64,000 nt of DNA from Thalassotalea marina (GTDB taxonomy: Bacteria > Pseudomonadota > Gammaproteobacteria > Enterobacterales > Alteromonadaceae): assembly GCF_014656435.1 (NCBI RefSeq), contig NZ_BNCK01000007.1, positions 1 through 64,000 on the forward strand. Direction: 5' to 3'. The notes under the pieces were generated by a model that was given only the letters and a program-made list of their open reading frames with translations, ran no database searches and was not told the origin of the DNA. Position 1 is the first letter of the stretch. The number at the start of each line of letters is the position of its first letter. Shown in pieces: positions 26,313 to 36,613 of the stretch. A program made the translations under genes and the position numbers.

Positions 26313-28436
26313 TTAGTTACTGGCAATCGTTTTAAAGATATCAGCATTTGATCTAACCGCCTCACTCAACAATATCGACTGCTTATTTCGATTAAAGTAG
26401 CTGCTATCGTTAGCTGAAACAACTACTCTCTCTTTGCTATTTATATCATAAGAAGTAAGCTGGTACTTACCCTCATTAAATTCTTGGTATAAGAATTGAG
26501 AACCAACCTTTTGTATATTAAAGTGGCGACGTTCAATAAAGTTAATGGTACTAAGGTACTCATCATCTAACATTATTTGTGCTTCGCCTACATAATATTG
26601 GCCGTCTTTATCTTGCCAAATAATGTCGTCTTGCTCCGCCTGATAGCGAACAAATTGCCATTTAGCGTCAATTGGCTTTAACGTTTCTGAGGCTAAATCG
26701 TAATGATGTACTTGCCAATTTTCTCCCACCTTGATGCTAAATGCTAAGGTGCGGTTATCTTTTAGTGATAAACCAGTAATTTCTCTTTGTGGCATTTTCA
26801 CCACTTTGGCTAGGCCTGTGGTAAAGTCGATGATATGAATTTCGTTAAGACTCAAGGCAACTACGAAAGATTCGTCGGGACTCCAGTGAAGATCAACATA
26901 GTGTCTTGCATCGTTAAAATGACTGATTTGACGCGTTGTTTTTTGCTCAAGATCATAAAACCAAATTTCCTCATGGCCTGAAGCAACACTAAGATAAATA
27001 ATGCTATCGCCAGATTGAGAAAACCTTGCCAATCGTTCATCAACAGATGACTCAGCAACAAGCTGACTTTTTCCGTTATCTAATGATAATAACTTTATAT
27101 TTTGGTTACTAAACCCGGAGCCAAATAGGTAATCTATGCCATTACTATGACGCATTGGCGGTGATACTTGTTGGTTGCCAGAGTACACCACTTCTCGATC
27201 TTCACCCGTTAAATCATAGCTAACAAACTCATAAGCTGGATGCTCACCAAGCAACACCACTCGCTCACCCGTGTGATCCCATATCCCGCAGCAGATAAAG
27301 GCATCTTGTTTAAATAACAGGGTTAGCTGATCGGTTGTTAGATCCAGTGAATAAAATCCCTCCCACTGCTGTTTATCGGGCGAGGACAATAACAATTTGT
27401 TTTCAACCGGATGCAAATCGTATTGGCTGTTGCCTCCTAATACAAGTTCAGGTTGATTAAGCTTGCGTTTTTCCCCTGTCGATAAACGTAAACTAAATAA
27501 GGTAAAGGGCTCACCTCGAAAACTTGCTTCACTAAACACCAGCAAATCATCATCGTGAGTAAAAATAATTTTGCCAAAGCTGCCTGCAGGGCAATTATGA
27601 ATTAACTTCGGCTCTCCCAACGTCATATCGACAAAGTCACGTAAATAATACTGACAACTGTCTTTAGTTGTCGTCAGATAAACCAGCTTATCACCAGTTT
27701 TGTTCCAATCACCTGGGCCAACCCAATTTTCAGCTCCGTGTTCAACAGATATTTGTGATCCATCAACAAGTGATTTTATTCGCAAGTGAATTTTGCCCGA
27801 TAGAAATTCTGTAAACATCAGGTAATTACCATCCGGTGAAACATGAGGCTGTGATTCTCGGCCTGGATTTCGTGTTAACGCTTTTGATTGTGTGAAAATT
27901 TCCGCTGATTTCTCTGCTGGCTGCCATACAGACTGACCCAACCAAACGGTCATGAACAACATAACAAATGCCAGAATCGCAGAGACAATTAAAAGCTGAC
28001 GTCTTTGTTGTGAGATATGTTTTAACGACCTAATTTCAGGTGAATTAGTATTAGATAAATTGTTATCAGGTATATTGTCTTCTATAGCTTTCAGGGCGTC
28101 GACGCTTTCATCAAGGTGTTCTTCACTTATTGCAGTTACGCTTGCAATAAACTTGTAGCCTTTTTTTGGATAGGTCGCGATAAACTTAGGCTTTTTAGCG
28201 TCATCAGCAAATACTTTGCGTAGCTTAGTGACGACTCGATTAACTGCGTTATCAGTGATCACACGTCCTTGCCAAACGCCTGCGATTAATTGATCACGGG
28301 TAATAATATCGCTATGGTGTTGGCAAAAAAACTTTAATAGCTCTCCTACCATAGGCTCTAATTGTTGTGTTTCTTGCCCATTAATTAAGGTGAGCTTATG
28401 GTCACAAAATACAAATTGTTCAATTTGCCAACGCAT
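26313..28436 (-). CDS. ToxR/CadC-like transmembrane regulator with TolB-type propeller
   Basis: 707 residues. Residues 1-100 are an OmpR-type winged helix (LTLINGQETQQLEPMVGELLKFFCQHHSDIITRDQLIAGVWQGRVITDNAVNRVVTKLRKVF, then IATYPKKGYKFIA), followed by a linker, one membrane helix at about 149-171 (LLIVSAILAFVMLFMTVWL) and a C-terminal beta-propeller of PD40/TolB-like repeats (SRESQPHVSPDGNYLMF-like, LHWSPDESFVVALS). It should bind DNA from the membrane and sense something in the periplasm. Divergent from the S15-type hydrolase with 150 bp between, so that hydrolase is the likely target. Confidence 0.88.
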   Translation of the reverse strand: MRWQIEQFVFCDHKLTLINGQETQQLEPMVGELLKFFCQHHSDIITRDQLIAGVWQGRVITDNAVNRVVTKLRKVFADDAKKPKFIATYPKKGYKFIASVTAISEEHLDESVDALKAIEDNIPDNNLSNTNSPEIRSLKHISQQRRQLLIVSAILAFVMLFMTVWLGQSVWQPAEKSAEIFTQSKALTRNPGRESQPHVSPDGNYLMFTEFLSGKIHLRIKSLVDGSQISVEHGAENWVGPGDWNKTGDKLVYLTTTKDSCQYYLRDFVDMTLGEPKLIHNCPAGSFGKIIFTHDDDLLVFSEASFRGEPFTLFSLRLSTGEKRKLNQPELVLGGNSQYDLHPVENKLLLSSPDKQQWEGFYSLDLTTDQLTLLFKQDAFICCGIWDHTGERVVLLGEHPAYEFVSYDLTGEDREVVYSGNQQVSPPMRHSNGIDYLFGSGFSNQNIKLLSLDNGKSQLVAESSVDERLARFSQSGDSIIYLSVASGHEEIWFYDLEQKTTRQISHFNDARHYVDLHWSPDESFVVALSLNEIHIIDFTTGLAKVVKMPQREITGLSLKDNRTLAFSIKVGENWQVHHYDLASETLKPIDAKWQFVRYQAEQDDIIWQDKDGQYYVGEAQIMLDDEYLSTINFIERRHFNIQKVGSQFLYQEFNEGKYQLTSYDINSKERVVVSANDSSYFNRNKQSILLSEAVRSNADIFKTIASN

Positions 28437-28586
28437 GTTTATTATTTCACTTATTATTCTATTTATTTGTTTTATTTAATAAAAATAACTTGGTCACCTA
28501 AAATCACCACAAATCATGTCGAATTCACTACATCACTTTAGCAATTTTTTATCATGCCCTCATCATTAAACATGAGGTGACACAAG

Positions 28587-30890
28587 ATGTTAATTCTACC
28601 TAAAACAAAACCAATAGTAACAATGACAATCTATTTTATTGTGCTATTTTTATCTGCCTTAAATGTTAAAGCACAACAAACAAGCTATGCTAATTTGTCA
28701 CAGCTTCAAAACGACGCCATAAATTCTGAACAAGATGCAGAGCGACTGTTAACATCAGAGGATTTTTATCAACAATTAGTTAAACTCGCTAAAGCATTAC
28801 CTGAAGCAATCGTCAGCGAACAATCAACGTTTACTCAAACAGCATTACGTTCAATAAGACAAGAGCAAGATAAACTCAATGCACTTATTGCAAAACAGCA
28901 ATACCCTCTGGAATATTATCACTACCAGTTATTCCATCAGGCAAAAAATAATAGCCAGCGCTCTCAAAACTTTGAACTAGCATTAACTGCTCAATTTAAT
29001 CAGCAATTACAAGCTGCTGATAACGAACAGCTTTACAAACTTGACGCAGCCCTAGGTTGGTCAGTCAACAATGCGCTTAATTACGTGTTTAACGTTTTTA
29101 AACAACTGAAAGACAACAAGTCACTTAACGAAGCCCAAGTTATTCAATTGGTATCAAACAGTGAAATTTACCATGTTGTTGCTCAGGTAATTCCGGTTAC
29201 TAAGCCGCTATTAGCGGCAGAAAATCAAAAACGCTATATCATTGAACCCGATGTGTTGATTACCACCAAAGACGGTATTGAACATTCTGCGACAATTGTG
29301 CGTTCAAAAACAGATAAACAAAAACGCCCTACAGCTTTTCAATTTACTATTTATGCTGACGAACGTTCACATATAAGAACCGCAACACATGCCGCTGCTC
29401 ACGGCTATGTTGGAATTGTCGCTAACACTAGAGGTAAACGTAACAGTAATAACGTGATTGTCCCGTGGGAGCATGAAGGAAAAGATGCAACTCGTTTAAT
29501 AGATTGGATAAGCAAACAAGATTGGAGTGATGGTCGTGTTGTTATGTATGGCGGAAGCTACAATGGTTTTACCCAATGGGCGGCAGCAAAATATCACCAC
29601 CCAGCACTAAAAGCCATTGCCCCCTATACTGCGGCAAACTTAGCAACGGGTTTACCAATGGAAAACAATATTTTCCTGACCGCAAACTATCAATGGTCAT
29701 TCCACGTGACCAACAATAAAACCATGGACCAATCCGTATACGGAGACTGGCAATATTGGAACAACTTATACCAAGAGCTATTTACCAGTGGCAGAGCCTT
29801 TAAAGAAATTGATGAGCTTGCAGGTAAAGCAAACCTTTGGTTTCAAAAATGGTTAAGTCACCCAAGTTATGATGAGTACTATCAACAGATGGTGCCCTAC
29901 GGCAAAGACTATCTTAATATTAACATTCCAGTTTTAACAGTAACGGGCTACTACGACGGTGGGCAGATCTCAGCGATTGATTTTATGACTGAGCATTATC
30001 GCCATAATCCAAATGCAAATCACAGCTTGCTGATTGGCCCATACAATCACTGGAGTGCACAAAATATTCCTAGAAGTCATTTAGGCAATTACCAACTCGA
30101 TAAAGTAGCGCTTGAAAAAGACACCGAAGAAACCGTTTTTGCTTGGTTTGATCACCTGTTATACAGCAAAGAAAAACCTGCTTTAGTACAAAACAAAGTG
30201 AATTATCAATTGATGGGAAGTAATACATGGCAATTTGCTGATTCTTATCAGGCAATGAATGCTAATGGCATAGATTTCTATCTAGCGGCGCCAAAAAAAG
30301 GCCAGTTCCAAATCCTAGGTACCACTAAACCTAATACAATTGCTTCACACCAGCAAGTTGTTGATATGGCAGATAGAAGTGTTCAACACAACCTCGATGC
30401 AGTTGATATCATTTCTGATCAACTTGCAGAACAGACTGGCATCGTTTTTCTTTCACAACCATTTGAACAGGATATGCAATACGCAGGTGCACCAACGGGT
30501 TACTTTTCAATTGCGGTGAATAAAAAAGATGTAGATATTGGTTTTAACCTTTATCACATACAAGCAGATGGTAAAGCCTTTCATTTAACCCATTATCGCA
30601 GCCGTGCAAGTTATGCCAAAGATATGAGCAACAGACAGCTTTTAACGCCTGACCAAAAAACAACTATTCCACTGATTAATGCAAGAATGAATGCAAAACT
30701 AATGGAAAAAGGCAGTCGTATTGCATTGGTACTTGATGTAAACAAAAATCACACGACTCAAGTCAATATGGGCACGGGTAAAGATGTGAGTATAGAAACC
30801 ATTGAAGATGCTGGTGAAAAGTTAAATTTGAAATGGTTTACTGATTCTGTCATTCACCTGCCGGTTACACCATTTAATTACGAGCATTAG
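28587..30890 (+). CDS. CocE/NonD (peptidase S15) family hydrolase
   Basis: 767 residues with signal peptide (IYFIVLFLSALNVKA-Q): a periplasmic or secreted serine hydrolase. An N-terminal helical region of about 210 residues precedes the alpha/beta-hydrolase domain. Likely triad: Ser324 in GGSYNGF, Asp457 in GYYDGG, His488 in PYNHWS. The C-terminal 200 residues are a jelly-roll as in Xaa-Pro dipeptidyl-peptidases, cocaine esterase and glutaryl-7-ACA acylase. Substrate likely an ester, amide or N-terminal dipeptide. Divergent from the membrane regulator at 26313-28436; followed by its own terminator. Confidence 0.9.
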   Translation: MLILPKTKPIVTMTIYFIVLFLSALNVKAQQTSYANLSQLQNDAINSEQDAERLLTSEDFYQQLVKLAKALPEAIVSEQSTFTQTALRSIRQEQDKLNALIAKQQYPLEYYHYQLFHQAKNNSQRSQNFELALTAQFNQQLQAADNEQLYKLDAALGWSVNNALNYVFNVFKQLKDNKSLNEAQVIQLVSNSEIYHVVAQVIPVTKPLLAAENQKRYIIEPDVLITTKDGIEHSATIVRSKTDKQKRPTAFQFTIYADERSHIRTATHAAAHGYVGIVANTRGKRNSNNVIVPWEHEGKDATRLIDWISKQDWSDGRVVMYGGSYNGFTQWAAAKYHHPALKAIAPYTAANLATGLPMENNIFLTANYQWSFHVTNNKTMDQSVYGDWQYWNNLYQELFTSGRAFKEIDELAGKANLWFQKWLSHPSYDEYYQQMVPYGKDYLNINIPVLTVTGYYDGGQISAIDFMTEHYRHNPNANHSLLIGPYNHWSAQNIPRSHLGNYQLDKVALEKDTEETVFAWFDHLLYSKEKPALVQNKVNYQLMGSNTWQFADSYQAMNANGIDFYLAAPKKGQFQILGTTKPNTIASHQQVVDMADRSVQHNLDAVDIISDQLAEQTGIVFLSQPFEQDMQYAGAPTGYFSIAVNKKDVDIGFNLYHIQADGKAFHLTHYRSRASYAKDMSNRQLLTPDQKTTIPLINARMNAKLMEKGSRIALVLDVNKNHTTQVNMGTGKDVSIETIEDAGEKLNLKWFTDSVIHLPVTPFNYEH

Positions 30891-30902
30891 AAATCTTTTT
30901 GT

Positions 30903-30930
30903 ATAACGAGAGTCAATGTACTCTCGTTTT
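30903..30930 (+). terminator. Terminator of the S15-family hydrolase gene
   Basis: AACGAGAGT (30905-30913) and ACTCTCGTT (30920-30928) form a 9-bp stem with TTTT at its right end, 15 bp after the stop codon. Confidence 0.8.
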
Positions 30931-31053
30931 ATCTCTTCAATAAATATGGGTCTTAAACTAACAGATCTGACCTGAGCAAAAAACATACACTTTATTTTAT
31001 TTGTGCCGATAACATGATCACAATACGCCAATCGTTTAGGCAAGGAATCTAAC

Positions 31054-32109
31054 ATGGCTATGATCACTAAGAGTATTAGTGCCAATGTGCAGTATCAGCA
31101 GCATGTTCAAATTAAAGAGCAGCGCCTTGCTGCGCCGCCGTTATCGACAAATAAAGCGCAAGCTTCCGCCCCCTCTCCATTAACAACAGACGAAATTGGA
31201 GACACCTTGTTAACCAATTTACCCCCAGCACAAAAGACATCAAAAAGCGCAGAACAAGAGATTACTTCACCTGCTGATGAAGAGTCAGCACTGATAAAGT
31301 TATTGTTAGCAAAGTTAGTAGAATTTTTAAATCCTGACGATAAAAACAACGCAACACTTGAAATGTTAGAGCAAGATATTAAAACACTGACAAGTGAGCA
31401 ACTCAGTGCGTTAAACGAAGCTGTCATACCGATAGAGCTTGATAGCCAACAGGAAAATGTTCTACATATCATGGAATTTAAAACTTTTAGCCAAGCGTTA
31501 AGCTTTTCTATTGCAGGAGAATTTAGCCAAGGTGATAAACAAATTACCATGAGTTACCAATATAATGCTGAAAGCGCTTACACATATACATCATATCGAC
31601 AAGTTGATTTGTCGCAATTGAAAGACCCGCTTATCGTTCAATTTGGAGATATACCATTAGGGAATGTTAAAGGCACAACAGAGTTTGACGTCAATAGCGA
31701 TAATACACTGAACCCGTTGCCGGTTTTTAATGGCGATGTGGGTTATTTAGTTTATGATAAAAACCATAATGGTAGAGCCGATGATGGCACAGAACTATTT
31801 GGTCCACAAACCGGCCAAGGATTTAGTGAGCTAGCGACGTTAGACCAAGATGGCAATGGATTTATTGATAAAAATGACAGTGCCTACCATGATCTATACA
31901 TTTGGCAACCAACGACAAGCAAACGCTCTGGACGTTATATGTCACTGAGTGACGTAGGTATTGCTGGGATCAATACACAAGCCCATGAAACGCCTTTCAT
32001 CTTTTTAGACAGGCAAGGCAATATCAAGGCCCAAATGCGATATTCAAGTTTTGCTTACGATAATAACTTTCAAGCTCGAGGTGTCCATCAAGTTGATGTC
32101 GCCATTTGA
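31054..32109 (+). CDS. Unknown protein with calcium-loop-like repeats
   Basis: 351 residues; SD AAGGAATCTAAC before the ATG. No signal peptide. Residues 1-90 are polar and low-complexity (Ala, Pro, Thr, Ser rich). Residues 225-300 contain two Asp/Asn-rich loops, DKNHNGRADDGTE and DQDGNGFIDKND, resembling EF-hand or dockerin-type calcium loops, around a GTELFGPQTGQGFSELATLD segment seen in many VCBS/adhesin-like marine proteins. Function unknown; a type I-like or non-classical surface protein is possible but no exporter is nearby. A 14-bp hairpin follows. Confidence 0.7.
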   Translation: MAMITKSISANVQYQQHVQIKEQRLAAPPLSTNKAQASAPSPLTTDEIGDTLLTNLPPAQKTSKSAEQEITSPADEESALIKLLLAKLVEFLNPDDKNNATLEMLEQDIKTLTSEQLSALNEAVIPIELDSQQENVLHIMEFKTFSQALSFSIAGEFSQGDKQITMSYQYNAESAYTYTSYRQVDLSQLKDPLIVQFGDIPLGNVKGTTEFDVNSDNTLNPLPVFNGDVGYLVYDKNHNGRADDGTELFGPQTGQGFSELATLDQDGNGFIDKNDSAYHDLYIWQPTTSKRSGRYMSLSDVGIAGINTQAHETPFIFLDRQGNIKAQMRYSSFAYDNNFQARGVHQVDVAI

Positions 32110-32111
32110 TT

Positions 32112-32151
32112 GCCAATAAGTTTATTAATCTCGATTGATAAACTTATTGGC
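32112..32151 (+). terminator. 14-bp hairpin between two unknown genes
   Basis: GCCAATAAGTTTAT (32112-32125) pairs perfectly with 32138-32151. There is no T-run after it, so termination is uncertain; it may stabilise the upstream mRNA end. Confidence 0.55.
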
Positions 32152-32196
32152 TCATTAAAACGTACTAAAGAAAAGAATGGATAAACGTGAGTTGAG

Positions 32197-32745
32197 ATGC
32201 TGTTAGATTTACATAATATTGCCGACACCTTAGCTATTAATAAAGACAAGCATTTATATGCCGTTAATGGCTTACCTTTGTTAACGGTTTATGATGACAA
32301 TTGGTTTGTCCGTAATGATTATGACGTGTTATCCGTTGGACAACGCCAGTATGTACAAGGGTTTTTGCAACAGTTTGGTTTTAAACAAAAAACCGGCAAA
32401 ACCATGCAATTGGGCGACATGACTGTGGACTTTCCGACGCCAAAACACACCTTGGCGCTTTCAAGTTACCACCCAGATTATTTAGCGTCTAACAGCAAAC
32501 GTATTACCATTGTGACGCCAACAACCTTTGCCGAAACCTTGTTTTATCAACTCATCAAGGCTGAAAGTGAAGATGTGTCTGCGATAAAACAGCTTATTAA
32601 CAAATGCCCCTACAATATCGAGCTGTTACGTGATATCAGCTACAACTCACCAATTGAGCAAATAACCATAGATAGTTATCAAGACTTGCAAACTTACCAA
32701 CAGCAAGTTGTTGAACAAAAATTTAAACGTAAAAAAGCACTGTAA
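32197..32745 (+). CDS. Conserved hypothetical protein
   Basis: 182 residues, no signal peptide or membrane segment; family not recognised. The body is a mixed alpha/beta pattern (LYAVNGLPLLTVYDDNWFVRNDYDVLSVGQRQYVQGFLQQFGF, then KHTLALSSYHPDYLASNSKRITIVTPTTFAETLFYQLIKAE) and the C-terminus is basic (EQKFKRKKAL). It ends 6 bp from the convergent TauE gene. Confidence 0.65.
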   Translation: MLLDLHNIADTLAINKDKHLYAVNGLPLLTVYDDNWFVRNDYDVLSVGQRQYVQGFLQQFGFKQKTGKTMQLGDMTVDFPTPKHTLALSSYHPDYLASNSKRITIVTPTTFAETLFYQLIKAESEDVSAIKQLINKCPYNIELLRDISYNSPIEQITIDSYQDLQTYQQQVVEQKFKRKKAL

Positions 32746-32751
32746 CCTTGA

Positions 32752-33552
32752 TCACAGTACTGACATTAACATTTTGATACTCAACGCAGCCAAGAGTATG
32801 GCAAACAGTTTTTTTAATGTTGCTACTGGTAAACTATGTGCAAGCTTTGCTCCCAAGGGGGCGGTAAAAAAGCTCACCGTTGCGATACACAGTACTGCTG
32901 GTAAATAAACAAAACCAAATACCCACTCGCGATGATATTCAACTTGCCAGCCATTTAACAAATAACCAATGGTTCCAGCGATAGAAATAGGCAAGCCAAC
33001 TGCTGCCGATGTGCCAATTGCCTTTTTAATATCAATATTTTTTGCTGTTAAATACGGTACGGTTAATGAGCCACCACCGATGGATACCAGCGCAGAAATC
33101 GCGCCAATACCTGTCCCAGAGGCAACCATGTGTGTGGTCGTTAAAGGTTTTGCATCTGACGAGTTTGAATTTTTGAAAAAAGCTTGAAACGCGACATACC
33201 CCATAAAAGCAGAAAAAAATATCGCTAAATAGGTGGAATTAAGTTGAGCCGCAACAAACGTGGCTAAAAATGTGCCAAACAACACGCCAACGGCCATACG
33301 AGACACAATTAGCCATAACACTGCTTTATTACGTTGATGAGCTTTTAAACTGGCAATCGAAGTAAAAACAATGCAAGCCATCGATGTGCCTAAAGCTAAA
33401 TGTACAACTTGGTCTTTCGAAACACCTTGTGCGATAAAAATAGAGGTTAGTGCTGGTACCATTATACCACCGCCACCAACTCCCAATAAGCCAGCAACAA
33501 AACCAACAACAGCCCCTAAGGCAAGGTAAATGGCAATCCACTCCAAGGTCAT
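32752..33552 (-). CDS. TauE/SafE-family membrane transporter
   Basis: 266 residues from the chosen start (MTLEWIAIYLALGAVVGF), which has GGAAG 5 bp before it; a start four codons upstream is possible. About eight membrane helices in two halves, each beginning with the family motif: GFVAGLLGVGGGGIMVPAL and GAISALVSIGGGSLTVPYL. The family exports or imports sulfonates, sulfite or organic anions; substrate not determinable. Divergent from the pseudouridine synthase gene. Confidence 0.92.
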   Translation of the reverse strand: MTLEWIAIYLALGAVVGFVAGLLGVGGGGIMVPALTSIFIAQGVSKDQVVHLALGTSMACIVFTSIASLKAHQRNKAVLWLIVSRMAVGVLFGTFLATFVAAQLNSTYLAIFFSAFMGYVAFQAFFKNSNSSDAKPLTTTHMVASGTGIGAISALVSIGGGSLTVPYLTAKNIDIKKAIGTSAAVGLPISIAGTIGYLLNGWQVEYHREWVFGFVYLPAVLCIATVSFFTAPLGAKLAHSLPVATLKKLFAILLAALSIKMLMSVL

Positions 33553-33707
33553 AATTTCTTCCAAGCAATTTATTCGATTTCAATTCGAGCGCTAGTGTGC
33601 CACAAATGTTGTAACGGTGTTGAAGAAAATTGTGATGATTGATGTTTAATCACTGGTTAACTCTGATAAAATACAGCGCCGTTTCTGTTAGATTTTATTA
33701 CTGCGCT

Positions 33708-35390
33708 ATGCCAACCACTCACCTTGCTTGTTTTACTGAATTTTCTCAGCCTACAGCTCATCTAAAAATTCCAGCAGAGTTTACCTACCCATTTGCCTAT
33801 CAAGCAAATCCTTTAGCTAAACTTGCAGCACAAGAATTACAGCAAAAATTACCCCATTTTCATCCTGAAAATTCAACAAATCAGGGGCGTATGTATGGGG
33901 TGTTAGTGGTTAAATCACCTGAGGGAAAGTTAGGCTATTTAACGGCAATTTCAGGCAATATCGATACAAAAACTGACAAAAATAGTGATATTGCTTTTGT
34001 GCCCAACATAGTAGACGGTTTTGCCAGTGACGAGAAACAACAACAGATACATCAGCATGTAAACCAGATTAATCATGAAATCGCCGCGCTAGAAAACAGT
34101 GCCAAATACCAATACGCGACACAACTTTTGCACGCTGAAAAACAATGTGCAGACGTTCAAATAGTAAAACGTCAGCAAACCAACATTGATAACAAAGTGA
34201 TGCGCAAAGAGCTACGCCGACAATTGCAACTCGCTGAAGCACAAAACACACTTTCGGCAGAACATATTAAACAGCAGAGTATTGAATTATCACGCCAAAG
34301 TGTTTTTGATAAAAAAGCGTTGGCCGAATTAAAAACCTATTGGCAACAACGTATCGAAATTGCTCAAGCTAATTATGATACGTTACATCAGCAACTCAGT
34401 GGTTTAAAAAAGCGTCGCAGGCAACTATCACACAAGTTACAAAAGTGGCTATTTGAGCAATATCAACTGCTCAACGCAAAAGGCGAAACCAAAGACGTAT
34501 TAACCCTGTTTAAAGGCACGGTAATACCAAAGCCGCCAGCTGGTAGTGGTGACTGCGCTGCACCTAAACTTTTACAGTATGCTTTTTTGCATCAATTTAC
34601 CCCAATATGCATGGCTGAGTTTTGGTGGGGCAATGCACCAAAATCTGAAGTTAGAAAACACTTGCAGTTTTATCCTGCCTGCCAAGGTAAATGCCTGCCG
34701 ATACTAAACCATATGCTTGAGGGGTTAACTGTCGAGAAAAACCCGCTACTTGAAAACCCAGCTGCCGACCTGCCTCTACCCATTGTTTATCAAGATGAAC
34801 ACATTGTTGTTGTCAATAAACCCTCGGGCTTATTATCTGTACCCGGTAAAACCATACAAGACTCAGTCTATCAACGAATTATTGAACAAAACCCTGACGC
34901 CACTGGTCATTTAATTTTACATCGATTGGATATGGCAACATCTGGCTTATTGGTACTCGCCCTTTCAACACGAGCCCATAAACATATTCAAAAACAGTTT
35001 ATTAGCAAGGTAGTACAAAAACGGTATGTCGCACTGATTGATGGTGTAATTGAACAGCAACAAGGTGAAATCACCCTTCCACTTACCCTAGATTTTTACG
35101 ATAGACCAAGGCAAATGGTCTGTGTCGAAACGGGTAAACCTGCGCATACTAAGTGGCAAAAATTAGCAGAAGAGCATGGTCAAACTCGACTGCTTTTATA
35201 TCCCATTACCGGTAGAACGCACCAACTTAGAGTGCATTGTGCCCATGCTGAAGGATTAAACACGCCCATCGTTGGTGACGATTTATATGGCACACCTGAT
35301 GACAGACTCAAACTTCACGCCCAGCGACTGAGCTTTCTTCATCCAATCAGCCAGCAGCGAATGACTTTTGAAGTAGAGCCTGATTTTTGA
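33708..35390 (+). CDS. RluA-family pseudouridine synthase with coiled-coil insert
   Basis: 560 residues from ATG 33708 (MPTTHLACFTEF). An in-frame ATG at 33639 would add 23 unconserved-looking residues, and neither has a strong SD. The C-terminal 220 residues are an RluA catalytic domain: IVVVNKPSGLLSVPGK, then HRLDMATSGLLVLA with catalytic Asp408, and the RTHQLRVHCAH motif. The N-terminal part includes a Glu/Gln-rich coiled coil (about 120-255) and a region with paired Cys (GSGDCAAPK, FYPACQGKC). This long architecture is known in vibrios and relatives. It isomerises uridines in rRNA or tRNA; exact target unknown. Confidence 0.88.
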   Translation: MPTTHLACFTEFSQPTAHLKIPAEFTYPFAYQANPLAKLAAQELQQKLPHFHPENSTNQGRMYGVLVVKSPEGKLGYLTAISGNIDTKTDKNSDIAFVPNIVDGFASDEKQQQIHQHVNQINHEIAALENSAKYQYATQLLHAEKQCADVQIVKRQQTNIDNKVMRKELRRQLQLAEAQNTLSAEHIKQQSIELSRQSVFDKKALAELKTYWQQRIEIAQANYDTLHQQLSGLKKRRRQLSHKLQKWLFEQYQLLNAKGETKDVLTLFKGTVIPKPPAGSGDCAAPKLLQYAFLHQFTPICMAEFWWGNAPKSEVRKHLQFYPACQGKCLPILNHMLEGLTVEKNPLLENPAADLPLPIVYQDEHIVVVNKPSGLLSVPGKTIQDSVYQRIIEQNPDATGHLILHRLDMATSGLLVLALSTRAHKHIQKQFISKVVQKRYVALIDGVIEQQQGEITLPLTLDFYDRPRQMVCVETGKPAHTKWQKLAEEHGQTRLLLYPITGRTHQLRVHCAHAEGLNTPIVGDDLYGTPDDRLKLHAQRLSFLHPISQQRMTFEVEPDF

Positions 35391-35393
35391 TCA

Positions 35394-35984
35394 TCAAACC
35401 GCAACAAGTAGTGATAAAACCAGCAGCAAAGCCATCATTCGGTTAAACCAAATTAAGTATTTCTGTTGATTTAATGTCGATTGCATTTTGTCACCAAGCA
35501 TCGCCCATACCCCAATGCACGGTAAGTTGATGGCGCCAAAAACTAAGGCAACAATTAAAATCGCAATAATGCTGCCCGTTGGGCTATAAACACTGACAGC
35601 CGTTAACGCCATGGTCCAAGCTTTTGGATTGACCCATTGAAATAAAGCAGCCTGTACAAGGGTCATGGGTTTTGCTTCTGTGTTATCTTGCTTGTTTATT
35701 GCTGTGGCTGTTGCAATCTTATAGGCGAGATATAAAAGGTAACTAATGCTTAACACTTTTAACACGCTATAACTCATCGGCCATGCATCAAACAATTGAA
35801 CAATACCTGCCCCCACTAACACTATCATGACAGTAAATCCTATCGCGACACCAAATAAGTGCGGTAACGTCAATTTTAAGCCAAAGTTTACGCCTGAGGT
35901 CATTAACATTAAATTGTTTGGTCCCGGTGTAATGGAGGACACAAAAGCAAAAAGTGATAACGCCATGATGATATCTATCGTCAT
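35394..35984 (-). CDS. LysE/RhtB-family amino-acid exporter
   Basis: 196 residues, six predicted membrane helices. The N-terminus has the family signature SSITPGPNNLMLMTSGVNFGLKLTLPHLFGVAIGF, and a central FQWVNPKAWTMAL motif. Exports an amino acid or similar metabolite from the cytosol. Divergent from an Lrp/AsnC regulator with a 97-bp gap, the usual arrangement for regulated LysE exporters. Ends 3 bp from the convergent pseudouridine synthase. Confidence 0.93.
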   Translation of the reverse strand: MTIDIIMALSLFAFVSSITPGPNNLMLMTSGVNFGLKLTLPHLFGVAIGFTVMIVLVGAGIVQLFDAWPMSYSVLKVLSISYLLYLAYKIATATAINKQDNTEAKPMTLVQAALFQWVNPKAWTMALTAVSVYSPTGSIIAILIVALVFGAINLPCIGVWAMLGDKMQSTLNQQKYLIWFNRMMALLLVLSLLVAV

Positions 35985-36081
35985 TTAACTTCTCCTATCA
36001 AATAAGCGATAGCAATTTTACGCGCAGTAGACGACAATTATTCAGCCTATTAATGTTAAAGAATTAGAGTTTACGCAAGAT

Positions 36082-36534
36082 ATGTTCAAAAAAGACAAAT
36101 TTAACGAAAGAATATTGCAGGAATTAAAGCGCAATGGCCGCATCGCCAATGCCGAACTTGCCGATAAAGTTGGTTTATCGCCATCAGCATGTTTAAGACG
36201 GGTGCAAGAATTAGAACAAGCAGGAGTTATTAAAGGCTATCGTGCTATTTTAGACTCGGCCAAATTAGACATAGGTTTTATCGCTTATGTAGCGATAGGA
36301 TTACGCGACCATTCAACCTCTTCCCAACATGCATTTGAACAAGCATTAATGCCAATAGAGGCAGTCACTGAATGTCATAACGTGACAGGTAGCTATGAAT
36401 ACCTGCTCCGCATAGAAACACGGGACATTAATAGTTATAAAAAAGTACATGCCGACGTATTAGGCGCTATCCCTCAGGTGAGTATGATTGAAACCCATGT
36501 GGTCATGGATTCAGCAAAAGATAATCGACATTAA
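36082..36534 (+). CDS. Lrp/AsnC-family transcriptional regulator
   Basis: 150 residues. N-terminal helix-turn-helix (ILQELKRNGRIANAELADKVGLSPSACLRRVQELEQAGVIKGYRA) and C-terminal RAM domain (ECHNVTGSYEYLLRIETRDINSYKKV) that binds amino acids. It probably controls the divergent LysE-type exporter in response to the exported amino acid. Confidence 0.94.
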   Translation: MFKKDKFNERILQELKRNGRIANAELADKVGLSPSACLRRVQELEQAGVIKGYRAILDSAKLDIGFIAYVAIGLRDHSTSSQHAFEQALMPIEAVTECHNVTGSYEYLLRIETRDINSYKKVHADVLGAIPQVSMIETHVVMDSAKDNRH

Positions 36535-36613
36535 TTAAGCAAAATTAGATCAATTTTGTGCAATAGACTAATGTTAAAACAAAGACCAATAAATGTTTTA
36601 ACATGGATCACGC

